Assembly: GCA_010015655.1 (NCBI GenBank)
Contig: ML976726.1
Span: 173,905 to 237,904, forward strand
Source of the DNA: Bimuria novae-zelandiae CBS 107.79
Taxonomy: Eukaryota; Ascomycota; Dothideomycetes; Pleosporales; Didymosphaeriaceae
Length of the DNA stretch: 64,000 nucleotides
Direction of reading: 5' to 3'
Shown here: one piece after another, positions 1 to 10,113 of the stretch
Layout: each line of letters opens with the position of its first letter
How positions within the stretch are numbered: the stretch's first letter is position 1
Made by a program: the position numbers and the translations under genes
The notes under the pieces: model-generated
Seen by the model: the letters and a program-made list of their open reading frames with translations, nothing else
Database searches by the model: none
Told to the model about the DNA's origin: nothing

Positions 1-1930
1 ACGCGAATTTAAGACTAAAGTATTTTATAAAATAATTAGGTTTACTAACCTAAAGGTAAAAGTAGTACTATAGAAATTTTAAATTACGTCTTTATATTTA
101 TTATAAGGCTTTATAGCTAGCTATAATCCTAAGTTAAGCGTGCCTTATTAGATGCTTAGAGTAAAATACATATTAGCTTTAATAGCTAGATAACTAAGGG
201 AGGGAAATAGGGCTTTTTTACTATTATTACTTATTATACTAACTTTTAAGACGCGATAATTTACCTTTTTATTACGTTACTATAGCTAGTTAGCGAATAT
301 ATTTATAAGGTAATTACTAACGTTATTACGTAGACTTTATAATATTTTAGCATTAATAGTAGTAAACTAGGTTACTTTATCCTTAATAACGCTTACAATA
401 ATAATACTACTATAAATAAACTTAGTATAATATCTAGCTTTATTATTATTAATTAATGCCTCCGCTGCGTTTACTATATACTTAATTTTATTAGCTAGAT
501 AATTATATATAGTATAGACGCTAACGCCTTTAACAACGCTAATAAATATATAAAAGAAGAAAAGTTTTATATAATAAATAATAAAACGATAGTCCACTTA
601 GCGTATGTCTTAATATTATTAACTATATTAATATACTAAAGTAATAGAGTATTTTTACAGATTACTAGTGCATTATAGCCAGTAAGATATTTATTAGTAT
701 TATAGATAGTCTTTATAAGCTAATTAAGCCAATTATTACGCGCTAAAATAGCTATTATAACTACTTTAAGCGTAAAGCTAAGTTTTAATAAGCTATTAAT
801 TTATATATTTTATACTATATTAAGGGGATAGAAAATACTAATAAATATATTAGAAGCTATAGTAAGAAGTTACCTAATACGCTACGATAAATATAATTAA
901 GTAAACTTATAGTTATAAACTGGATAGTAATTACTAATTATATTATAGTACTTTAAACTTTTAAGTCTATAACTAATTATCTATAAAATTATATTAAAGC
1001 TAGCACCTATAGCGCGTTATATAAAATTATTTTAGTTCTTAAGTTTTTAATTTTTAAGCTAGATAGTCGCCTTCGTACGTATAAAAGTATTAATTATAAG
1101 CTATTTAAGGTGCCTAAAAATTACTTATTAACTTATACGCCGTAAGACGTAAAGTAAGTAATTACTTTAATAAATTTTTTAAAATTCTTATTTATTTTGC
1201 TACTACGGCACTCTATCTACGCTATAAAACCTACAGCAAGCGCTTTTAGTAAGAGAAATCCACGTAACTAAGCACTATATAAGCGAGATTCTAGTAGCTC
1301 TAGGCTCGCTATAAGCCTGCCCGTGTAGCTACAACCCTAATAGCTATACTTAAGCCTATAGTAAGTAGCCTTAACTACGCGATTAATTTAGTACTTAATA
1401 ATAATAAAGTAATAATAGAGGAGGAGGAGGATAAGTACGAAAGCTAGCTAAAAGAGCCTATATAGATGTTTTTATGACATAAAGAAGGCTATATAGCTAT
1501 TTAGTACTAGCACTAGCTTTAGTTAAAGTATCCTAACCTATCGCGGATAGCGCTAGATGTGCTAACTATCCTAGCCTCTAGCGCAGACTATAAACGTGTT
1601 TTTACTAGCACTAATAATATACTTAAGCTATAAAGACACAGAATAGGTAACTAACTCTTAGCTACGTTAGTATATACTTAGTAGTAGATTTAAGCGGGTT
1701 TTAAGCCTCTAAATATAAAGGTAGTAGTAATGTATAATAATAATAAGCTTACTAAAGCGTTTAGTATAGAAATATAAGAAGAGCTATTACTTATAATACT
1801 ATAAGAAATATCTTTTTAGCATTTTAAACTATCTAAAACTAAATAATTAACTAAATAAAATATGGCTATATAGCCTTATTAAATTAAATAATTAAAATAC
1901 AGTACTATAAAAGCCCTTAAATAAACAAAA
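1..1930 (+). mobile_element. RIP-degraded hAT-superfamily transposase, left end cut off by the window
   Basis: The stretch is extremely TA-rich and no long open frame survives. Read on the plus strand, and allowing stops where Gln/Trp codons would be, it resembles an hAT transposase. Around 345-520 there is a stretch like the conserved core (…SSKLGYFILNNAYNNNT…, then a CxxC-like LRCVYYILN). Around 1530-1640 there is the C-terminal hAT dimerisation motif (YPNLSRIALDVLTILASSAD followed by a degraded ERVF). Stops are mostly TAG/TAA, as expected after C-to-T change at CpA. The right end lies between about 1930 and 2050, where composition returns to normal; I could not find a terminal inverted repeat or 8-bp target duplication because the left end is missing. 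Superfamily assignment rests on these motifs by eye. Confidence 0.72.
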
Positions 1931-2253
1931 ATGGAGGCTTACATTTGATTTGTTTTATTTGTTGACAACTCTAGGCACAGGGCTTTGATGTTTGCGACGG
2001 GGATACATGCAGGTGTTATCTTATATTTATGGCTGTGCGCGACTGCGCCACACTCAGACATACTTAATTTTTAAGGCAGCGGAACAATCGCGCGAACGAA
2101 ATGAGGCTGCAACGCGGCATACCTGCGAAGGAATACCTGCATCTTCACAAATGAGACAGTGACGCTTAATGCTGGACATCGTTTCGAAAAGGTGTTCCAA
2201 GAAGTCGTGCCTTCGACACTAACAGATCATGAATATCACTATAATGTTTTCGG

Positions 2254-2860
2254 TCATGCACAAGCTCCCTCTTCCGCTCTTTCCTCCGTCATCTCCTCCG
2301 CTCTTTCCTGTGCACATGCTTTATACATTTGTGCTATTGCTAGAATAGCCTTCCGGCGCTCAGGCCAGTTTCTAGCTTCCTCACGAAGCCGTTTTGTCAA
2401 GTTCTCGTCTTGGTTGAAAACTACCCTCATTAGCATTCTTTTCTGCCTTATATGTCGAGTCTGATCTCACTGTTTTTCATGGCCCAAAACGTTCCTTAGT
2501 AAGTTATTCCGCTGCAGCCACCGAGTTGATCCCACCGGGTCTTTGAGCCATCTGGCAACGGAAACCGCTCTTCAATTTCGCTTAAAGGGAATGGCCCTGT
2601 CAAGCAGTAACTTCATTGGAGAGTCGTACCACAAAATGGTTTGACGTGAGTGAAGAGTCCATGGAGTTCTTCGTTTGTGGGTAGCAAATAAAGCTTAGCA
2701 ATAAACGCTCGCAAAACTCTTCCCGAGTTATATGAAGGAAGGGCGTAACGTTACGAGGAATGGGTTCGCTTCTATACCGTATAGCTATAAGTCAAGGCAC
2801 AGATATGGTCTGCTTGGGAGTCACAAAAACAATTGTGGAACCGGGGGGCAGCGTGACTAA
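2254..2860 (-). pseudogene. Decayed copy of the local small-protein family (C-terminal module recognisable)
   Basis: On the minus strand around 2612-2505 a frame reads YCLTGPFPLSEIEERF…WDQLGG. This matches the C-terminal module of the gene at 3409-4476 (YALTGPLALRDIRKWF…WWDSLG). Upstream fragments in other frames (TREEFCERL near 2720) correspond to the 'HEKFCEEL' part of the same module, so several frameshifts separate the pieces. Further downstream, 2436-2254, a short open frame is rich in charged residues (repeated AEEMTEERAEE) and could be a helical tail. An 18-bp sequence in the 5' flank (2806-2823) recurs at 5099-5116, upstream of the next copy. I do not recognise a function. Confidence 0.38.
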
Positions 2861-3408
2861 AACGTCAGTGAAGCAGCAGTCCAATGGAACTTTGTATGCT
2901 CGTCACAGCTCATAGCTTAACATATATCTAGACTAATCGAAGAGCTCACATGCGTAGTAACATCATGCTAACCATGCATACGTACAGATGGAGAGATTGG
3001 TTTGTGGATCTACCAACGATTATGCGAGTGCTGGGCAGGCGACGTTCCATGCTTTGGTTCACTGATAGGGCACACAACCTCAACAGGTCCAGGCAGAGCT
3101 TTCAATAGCATCATGTTTACTATTTACTCAAATCACATCGTCGTCAAGTTTGAATCTACCTCTCCTCTCGTCAGTCAATATGACTGTTCCTTTCGTCCCT
3201 TTGAAACACCCTTGATGCGCTAGTTCTTAATCCCACTCCACACATACTACCCTACGTTCGATACCCCGCCATATTCTCACGTAGCCATTCCACCAGCTTA
3301 GGGCCTTGGTCTAAAACTGTTTGTGCGTCAGCATCTCTGTCCGAAGGGCTCAAATGCTGACCTACTATTCTGCGTGACACCCGTGGCTCCGATAGCGCTT
3401 ATGTTAGC
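2861..3408. other. Intergenic, no gene seen
   Basis: Normal base composition; only short frames without family similarity that I can see. It lies between the decayed copy at 2254-2860 and the three-exon copy at 3409-4476. Confidence 0.5.
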
Positions 3409-4476
3409 TCAGCAACCTAGGCTGTCCCACCAATCTCCTGGTTCATCTGAGCGAAACCATTTTCTGATATCTCTAAGGGCAAGCGGCCCTGTCAAAGCAT
3501 AACCTCGCTTTTGCAACTCTTCGCAAAACTTTTCATGGTTTGTGACGCCTTCATTTCCCCCTAGAAGATGGACTACCCAATACCATTCGGTCGTGTCCTT
3601 TTGTTTCTCGGATATCTTTCCTCGCAACGCGGTCATCTCCTTGGTATCATTTGCTACTATATGTAAATAAGTGAGGGCGTCATGGAGTAGGGCGGGATTT
3701 CTGATAGTACGTACGGCCAATACTAGCTACTGCCCCAGCGCTTGACAACGTCCACATCTTGTAGTCAGTCTTCCAATTTTCTTTCTTGAGCAGTTTATCT
3801 ACATCGTCCTCTCCGAAGCCTCTCTTAATATCTTGATCTTCATAACCAAGCTCGAGGCACATGTCGGCGAGCGTGTAGCTTGTAGTGATACTCCACTAAT
3901 TATTGCAGTTACGGAGTTTGATAAAGATGTAGGGTAATTCCTTTTTGAAAGCGAGCTTCAGGGCCTCTTCGAGCAGCTCTTGGCGTTTCGCCTGTCCCTG
4001 TTTTGTTGCTTCTGCTTCCGTTTTGAGCCACTCGCGGTATCGTGCTTCTTTCTTTTTTTTCTCGACCTCATTATTTACTAATTGTTGTTATATTAGCTTC
4101 AATTTCAGGTATCAGATACGCCAAGAGTACGACTGCACTCACAATTTAGGCTCACGATCTGCCACTGACCATCCTCATCTTGCACCAACGCCATCTCATT
4201 ACCGTCTAGATCTTTCCAGCTCTTACCACCTAGCTTCTCGCTTACTCCCTCTTCAGTTCGATTATGCCAGAGCTCCTGGAAGTCCAACCTTCTGCAGTCT
4301 TTTATTACTTCTGCACTTGTTGTGACACCCCAGATTCCGTCTGCGTCGGAGAATTTGACAAGAGTGTATGGCGTCGGTGCCTGAGAAATGCGTTCGAAGG
4401 TCTTTTTGCGGAGTTTGATACGCTCAGTGTTACTCTGCTCGTCAACTTCTTTGCGTGATAGTAGCTTGGGAGGCAT
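3409..4476 (-). pseudogene. Unrecognised small-protein family member with a duplicated core module; one in-frame stop
   Basis: Function unknown. A consistent three-exon model is complement(join(3409..3656,3715..4077,4143..4476)), about 314 codons; both introns (65 and 58 bp) are GT-AG and phase 1, and all exon frames close exactly. Exon 1 starts at an ATG (4476) and carries a core of about 75 residues: YTLVKFSDADG, then GVTTSAEVIKDCRRL, then SWKDLDG and QIVSLN at the junction. Exon 2 opens with a very charged helix-like segment (EKKKKEARYREWLKTEAEA) and then repeats the core (ELPYIFIKL…SITTSYTLADMCLEL…NWKTDYKMW). Exon 3 carries a separate C-terminal module (EWYWVVHL…FCEELQKRGYALTGPLAL…WWDSLG). 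The only lesion is TAG at 3898..3896, just before SITTS in the second core. The stop could be a real null, a RIP-type CAG/TGG-to-TAG change or an assembly error. Relatives lie at 2.5, 5.5 and 6.2-6.7 kb and, more distantly, at 19.8-22.2 kb. Confidence 0.6.
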
Positions 4477-4878
4477 TGTTTTCCTTCTTTACTGTGTTAT
4501 TCGGGGATGCACGGTTGTATGTTGGACTGCTTTCTGGATTCGATATAACTGTTGAATGATGTATGAGTTTGGGATAACGGCCCACGAGCGTTTCCTTGTT
4601 GTATGAAGGAAGGGGGCAGAGGGAGTGAGAAGTAGTACGGATTTATAATGCGCAGCCATGAGCCAACGCTCATACAATTCTCCAACTGAGAGTCATAATG
4701 GAGCCAATAGATGAGTGAGTAGAACGCCAGGAAAGCCACGATCAAAAGGTCCTTTGTTTACCCCTGCAACCTGTGCATTACCATTCACAGGGTAGGTATG
4801 TGAACTTAAGATGAGACTGAAAAGTGATGATATGCCCCATCTACGAAGGGTGAGCGCTGAGGGCGTATATACCAGAGT

Positions 4879-4957
4879 CAGGGGCCACCGCTCCTCCGGG
4901 AAGCTGCATACGCCAGCAATCAGGTGTCACCGCTTCTCCGGGAAGCTGCATATGCCA
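4879..4957. repeat. Two-copy direct repeat, about 37 bp, period 42
   Basis: Positions 4879-4915 and 4921-4957 are near-identical: both contain CTCCGGGAAGCTGCATA and end GCCA, and the four or so differences are transitions. It sits in the roughly 1 kb spacer (4477-5466), which otherwise shows no gene. Confidence 0.6.
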
Positions 4958-5466
4958 TATGAAACATAACCAATGAAGGAAAACGAGCCATCTGCAGGCT
5001 GGCAGCCTCACCGGAAGCTTCACCCATCACAAGTTAAGCTGATCTACATTCGTTTAGGATTCCCCTTAAGCGTCTATATCTAATGAGAGCCGGCATACTG
5101 GTCTGCTTGGGAGTCATGAGCAGGTTGGTGGCGCCGGTGAATAAAGTGACTGTTATGTATGACGAACTAGCTCAGCGACTGGGTTCAGCTATTTACAACT
5201 GGAGTTAACTTATTCGCTTTTAAGGACTGTTTCAGAGCATTAAAGCATGCAAATAGGGAAAATCACGGTTTTTAAATGTTAATACATGAATGTAACGCAG
5301 CGTAAGGCGCCGGGAAGTCAATAGTCTGTTCAGCGTGTAGTAGAAAGACACGACCAAACAAAACCATCATTTATTGTAACACTAAGTATATCCGGTCCTC
5401 ATCGACTTAAAATAGACTAAACCACTCTATACGTTATCTCTTACCATCGTCTCCTGGGATGGTATC

Positions 5467-5720
5467 CTATTTCTGGTCTTTCGCGCGCATTCTCTGTTGC
5501 ATGATCATGTTCTCCGCTACTGAGGAACATCCTATCAGCAGGATGCCACCAAACGGTGAATAGCGTGAAAATAGAGACTAACTCACAATTCAAGCTCGCA
5601 ATCTGGTCTTCATCACCCCTTACTCGCACCCATATGCCAGTATCCGTCTTCCAATGATCTTTGCCCAGTGCTTTAGTTACGAATTTCTCGTCTTGCTTCA
5701 TGGAACGGCCGACGACTGAA
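5467..5720 (-). pseudogene. Partial copy of the local small-protein family
   Basis: Exon 5720..5587 encodes the second half of the family core (KQDEKFVTKALGKDHWKTD … DEDQIASLN). The junction Asn codon is followed by T and a GTGAGT donor, exactly as in exon 1 of the gene at 3409-4476 (QIVSLN, T, GTGAGT). A 67-bp intron (5586..5520) ends in CAG, and the next exon (5519..5467) continues in phase 1 as LAENMIMQQRMRAKDQK and a stop, resembling the short charged tails of the 19.8-22.2 kb copies. The first half of the core is not in frame upstream: a plausible upstream exon (5972-5740, with MEMQQARLKALARQ) joins only with a frameshift. I read it as a truncated copy. Confidence 0.42.
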
Positions 5721-6168
5721 ATTGGGAGTCAATCGTGCTCGCTCCGAACGACTGTTCCGGGTATTCAAAATGAGCCCTCCAAAGATTTACTGTAAGAAGA
5801 TTGAAGTAGAGGAATGGGACTCTGAACTATAAAACAATGATGACAATACCATGTTTAAAATACGTGAAGATATATGTGACCGATTTGCTTGCCTCGCTAA
5901 CGCCTTCAACCTTGCCTGCTGCATTTCCATTTGCGGATATGCGCCTCTCGCTGTGGCTATCCCATGAAGCATGAGGGCTACAAGCTACAAGCCGAATAGG
6001 CCCTTACAATTGCAAGGGTCTCTGGACTCTCAACATTTTCTCTCGTTGCCTTTCATCCAAAACTAAGTACAAATCAGTAACAATCCCCGAGGAATCCGTA
6101 CATCACTCACCATTCTGAGTGAGTCCTCCACCTCGACGAAAGTATTTCTAACTCCTGGCTGCCTCGCG
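5721..6168. other. Spacer, possibly holding a decayed upstream exon of the 5.5 kb copy
   Basis: A minus-strand frame at 5972-5880 (GAYPQMEMQQARLKALARQANRS) is followed by intron-like sequence ending CTTACAG near 5790. It cannot be joined in frame to the module at 5720. Nothing else is recognisable. Confidence 0.3.
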
Positions 6169-6740
6169 CTACTGCGTATTGCTGAATGCCTCATCAACCT
6201 CTTTTTCAGTCAGAGGCCCTTTGCTTAATGGCCAACGTTGGCCGATCAAGCGCTTAGCCGCTTGGAAATGCGTGTCTTTCCTTATCCAGATCAAAGATCC
6301 AGTACTGTTCCGAGTGCGAGGGCGCTTCCCCACTGGGTGGGTTTAGGCATGTAATCTCTTCGATGTCCGACTCGTAGTCTAGCTGGAAGTTGTCCATTAC
6401 TGTCAGCGCCTCAGTCAGATCGTCATACTCCAGGAGCGTATAAACAGCACGTACGGTCAACATTCGCCACGCCCCCGCCTCTCACATTCTTCCGCGTGCT
6501 GTACTCTGTCTTCCAATCTTTCGTTTTGAGTGCATTGTTAACGGCATGCTCATCGCAGTTGCTCTTAATGTTATCATCTTTGTACCAAAGCTTCCTGCAT
6601 CTCTTAACAAGATCATCGCTCGTGGTAATACCGTAGCGGCCGTTGGCTAGTTCGATGATGGTGTACTTTGAAGCGGTAGTTAGGGTTTCTTCGAGCAGTT
6701 TTTGGTCTTTGGGGTCTCGAGTTGGTGCTGCTTGCGGCAT
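6169..6740 (-). pseudogene. Local small-protein family member, core plus C-terminal module, one frameshift
   Basis: Exon 1 (6740..6455, ATG start) has the core in order: SKYTIIELANGRYGITTS, DDLVKRCRKLWYKDD, then KDWKTEY. Intron 6454..6400 (55 bp, GTACGT…ACAG) is phase 1. Exon 2 runs from 6399 with LMDNFQLDYESDIEEIT … EQYWIFDLDKE. The C-terminal module then continues in another frame as FQAAKRLIG…LSKGPLTEKEVDEAF and a stop at 6171..6169, so one indel near 6290 breaks it. Compared with the copy at 3409-4476 it lacks the second core exon: its exon 1 is joined directly to the counterpart of exon 3, at the same phase. The donor contexts of the two genes are nearly identical (GACC or GGCC before GTACGT). 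Function unknown. Confidence 0.55.
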
Positions 6741-7486
6741 TTTATCGTATCAGTCTTGGGAAACAGAATAAGACTTGAATGGTAAAAGTTCTTCGTAGTG
6801 ATCGTGCAGGGAAAATCTGGTGTTCGTGAGATACAGAAGTCTAAATCAATATGTAACATTTCGGTATTTCTAGTTTTCACCAAAGCGCACGAGTCAAGCT
6901 CCACGCATTTTAAAGAATTACTCCGTGCCGCTCAAGGCTTCGAGCTCCACTGTTGTCAAAGACTCACCCTCCGTGCCCCTCAAATGTGACCCGACACCCC
7001 GACAACGGGCTGCTGAAGACATAGCACTCGCGAACGGGAGGAGCGGGGTCCATTTGATCGTATACTTCAGGGACTCATAGCCGTGTGTGTGAATCACATT
7101 TGTCGCGATAATTAGATCTAGACAACTTCTCCGTGGCTCAGAAATGCTCTTCCGTCCTTTGAGGCGGCCATTTCCGTGGAATGTAGGTAACTTCGTGGCT
7201 GCAGTATTGGCGCGACGGAGTAGCTTCAACAGGGCTACTCATACATGAGAGCACAGTGCAAGTCTGCAGGACAATCATTGTGTAAACACGTAGAATCTGA
7301 ACTGTGAGTCAGCGCCCACCATATTTTCATGACCCACATCCAATATTCTACACAGCGAAGCGTCAGACACCTATGCCCAGCCTTCGCGTAGGACCATCTC
7401 CAAGGTAACTCTATAATACATGGAATCCAACCAAAACATACACTCCCACCCTAAATGTAAATCGTACACCTCATCCTCCGACGCGT
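6741..7486. other. Intergenic, no gene seen
   Basis: Balanced composition, short frames only. It contains the upstream region of the copy at 6740 and the 3' flank of the peptidase gene ending at 7487. Confidence 0.5.
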
Positions 7487-9260
7487 CTACCTCCTGCCCA
7501 ACTTCCATCTCGAGATCCTCGTCTGTATCTCGTCCCACGTAAAATCCTTCCTCTTCAGACCCTCCTGCTCACCTTCCTGCAACACCACCGTTGGTGCACC
7601 ACTGCCTTCGCCCGCATTTCTAACTTCCCCACCAAATACCTGCCTCGCTACACGGCGCAAATCCTTCATAGTGACCGCCTCGATCTTAGCGCACATCTCC
7701 TTGACGCCGACCTTGCGACCGTGGACCTGCACCTGCCTGCCCAGATCCTCAAGCTCGACCATCCTCGACTCAAGGTTCATCAGCAAGCTAGAGCGCAGTT
7801 GGTTCTTCGCTCGTTGCACTTCTGGCTCGCGGAGGGCGGCGTATCCGGTTTCCGAACCGAGAGCGTCGAGTTCGCGGCACATTACCTCTAGCATCTGCGA
7901 CACGGACGCCGGGGCGCACGAGGCTGCGATGCCGAAAAGGCCGGAGTCGGTGTAGGAATGGTTGAAGGAGACGCAGGATTCGATCCAGCCGTGCTGGTTC
8001 AGAACATTGGTGTAGAGGCGCGAGTACATGCCCTTTCCAGGGCCGCCTGCGCTGAAGGAGCTGCCGCCGCCGAGCAGTGTTTGGAGGGTCGCGAGCGCGT
8101 ATATGTCGGGAGAAGAGATAGGAAGGGCTTCGAAAGCGAGGTGGATGTGCGAGAGACGCGGGAGGGCGGGGTTGAGCGGAGGTGGAATGGAAGGGAGTGT
8201 GAGGAAGCCGCCGGTGTAGTGCGATGGAGTTAAGGTATCTATCGGAGGGAAATTCAGATCGAAGGAGGTGTTTACGGAAGCGTTTGACGTGGCGGAGGTA
8301 GAAAGGTTCTTGAAGAAGGGTATCTTAGAGAGGAGTTTCGAGGCCTGTGGCGGCGCGCCGGTCGGTGTGGGATGTGATGCTGTGAAGGTTGGCTTTTGCC
8401 CCGAGGACGCGGCACTTTCTTCGCCAACTCCAACTAGCGATGGTCCGACACTCTTCTGCATATCGCCAAAGTATTTTTCCGCTAACCGGACTGCCTCCTT
8501 GTGCTCAACGCCCGCAAACGCCACAACCATCCTTTCTGGCTTGTAGAATTCTTTGCGATATGCCTCCACTACTGCGCGGTTGATATGTGGAAGCCTCTCT
8601 TTCGGGCACAACAGCGGGTTGCCCAGGGTGTTGTCCTTGTAAGCAGCCATGTGCACCAGCTCGGGTAGGATCAGCTCTGGCTTGGACCAGATCTCGCCAA
8701 TCTCGTAGTCTGCCACCTCCAGCTGCTGTTGTACCTCGTCTTCGGTGATGAGCGGGTTCCTGATTGTGTCGGCGAGGAGGCCGACGGTGGTTGGTACGGC
8801 CGAGTTGAATGTTGCGGCCTGGTACATGAGTGACTCGCGCGACGAGGCACATTGTATGTTGCCGCCTAATGACTGGATCTTTTCCAACACTTCGTCTCCG
8901 GACGAGGATGCTGTTGACTTGAAGGCTAACCGGTCCATGATGTGACTCACGCCCCGCAACGCGTCGTTCTCGTACCTCGAGCCGGCATCGACGTAGACTC
9001 CGATTCCGGAGAAGGGCCCCGGGAGGGCTTCGGTCGCAACGCGGATGCCATTGGGGAGAGTTGTAATCTCATCGAGCTCGACAGGATCCTGTGGAAGTTA
9101 GAAGACGTGTTTCGGCTGGCAGGTGCAAGCTAACCTTCTCTTCCGCGACCACCGTCGCCAGCCCCCGTCTACCGGCGCATGCTGCAGACTTTGTGAGGGA
9201 CGCGGAGGCCTGTCTGAGTCCTCGCGACAGTGGCTTGACTGATCTCGGCCTCAACATCAT
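7487..9260 (-). CDS. MAS2: Mitochondrial processing peptidase, alpha subunit
   Basis: This is the alpha (substrate-recognition) subunit of the matrix peptidase that removes presequences from imported mitochondrial proteins; it works as a heterodimer with the catalytic beta subunit. Exons complement(join(7487..9088,9135..9260)), a 46-bp intron, 575 aa, close to the usual 570. The start is the first of two adjacent ATGs at 9260. The first ~42 residues are Arg/Ser/Ala-rich without acidic residues until VVAEEK, a typical presequence. Then LPNGIRVATEALPGPFSGIG and the degenerate metal site (HIMDRLAFKST, about 91-101) lacking the HxxEH of the beta subunit, as expected for alpha. The glycine-rich substrate loop (GGGSSFSAGGPGKG) lies at about 382-395. 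A Ser/Pro/Ala-rich linker of about 55 residues (265-320) is a fungal-type insertion. Divergent to the FHA-RING gene. Confidence 0.95.
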
Positions 9261-10113
9261 AGAATGTGCTGTGCGGGATGATGCGGCATCGACAGGAGAT
9301 GGCGACGATTTCGAAAATCTCGAATGACTAAGCACGAGTCTTGGCGCATCCGCATCCCATCCACTGGCCTGAGAGGCAGCTGTCAACCTTTGCGTGAAGT
9401 TTGGTTCGACGTGAAAATGTCATCGTCCCGCGATTCTGGCGGCCCCGCAATTGTCGACACTGTAGTCGACATAATCAACATACAACCTCATGTATGCTGC
9501 GACGGCTTGGTGTAGCAGGATGCTGTCTTCCATAACTATGGGTTCCCACATGTGACCATACGGTTCCCGGCCCTAGGACGTACACCAGACATTCCTCTCA
9601 CGAGACGGAGTGTCGGAGCTGGCTTTCGTGAAATGCCCTGGTAGCAGCACGTGGCCAAACAACCCCCATATTCCTTCCGAATCCCATGATGCCGCCGCGT
9701 ACTCTCGGCAAACTTGGCTTGTGGTGCAGCATCGCGTGAACAGTTCAGGACCGGGACTGTTGTGCGAGGCTGACTTTAATCATACCACTAACTACTCAAC
9801 AAATCAGCCAACTATCGCCAACTATCGCTCTTTACTCTACGTAACAAATCTACCAAGCTGTTGACTGTGCGGGTTCCACTCCGTACTGTGCTCCAAGTGC
9901 AACCAGGCTGCACGAGGCCTAGCCGGCTGACTTGGAGTTCTCGTTCCCGTCTGCGCGCTTGGACATCTGCTTTCGCCCCGGCCGTCAAGACGTGCAGTGC
10001 CTCAAGTCAATCCTGCCTGCCAGCCAGAAACAGCGCTCGCCCTAGAGAAGACCCCAAACGGCGGACGCCCCCTCGCACGAATTCACCGCCAGCGCGCACC
10101 ACTGCCCACCCTC
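9261..10113. promoter_or_regulatory. Divergent intergenic region between peptidase alpha and FHA-RING genes
   Basis: About 850 bp separates two outward-facing start codons (9260 minus, 10114 plus) and probably holds both promoters. I see no convincing TATA box. Short frames here lack family features. Confidence 0.45.
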
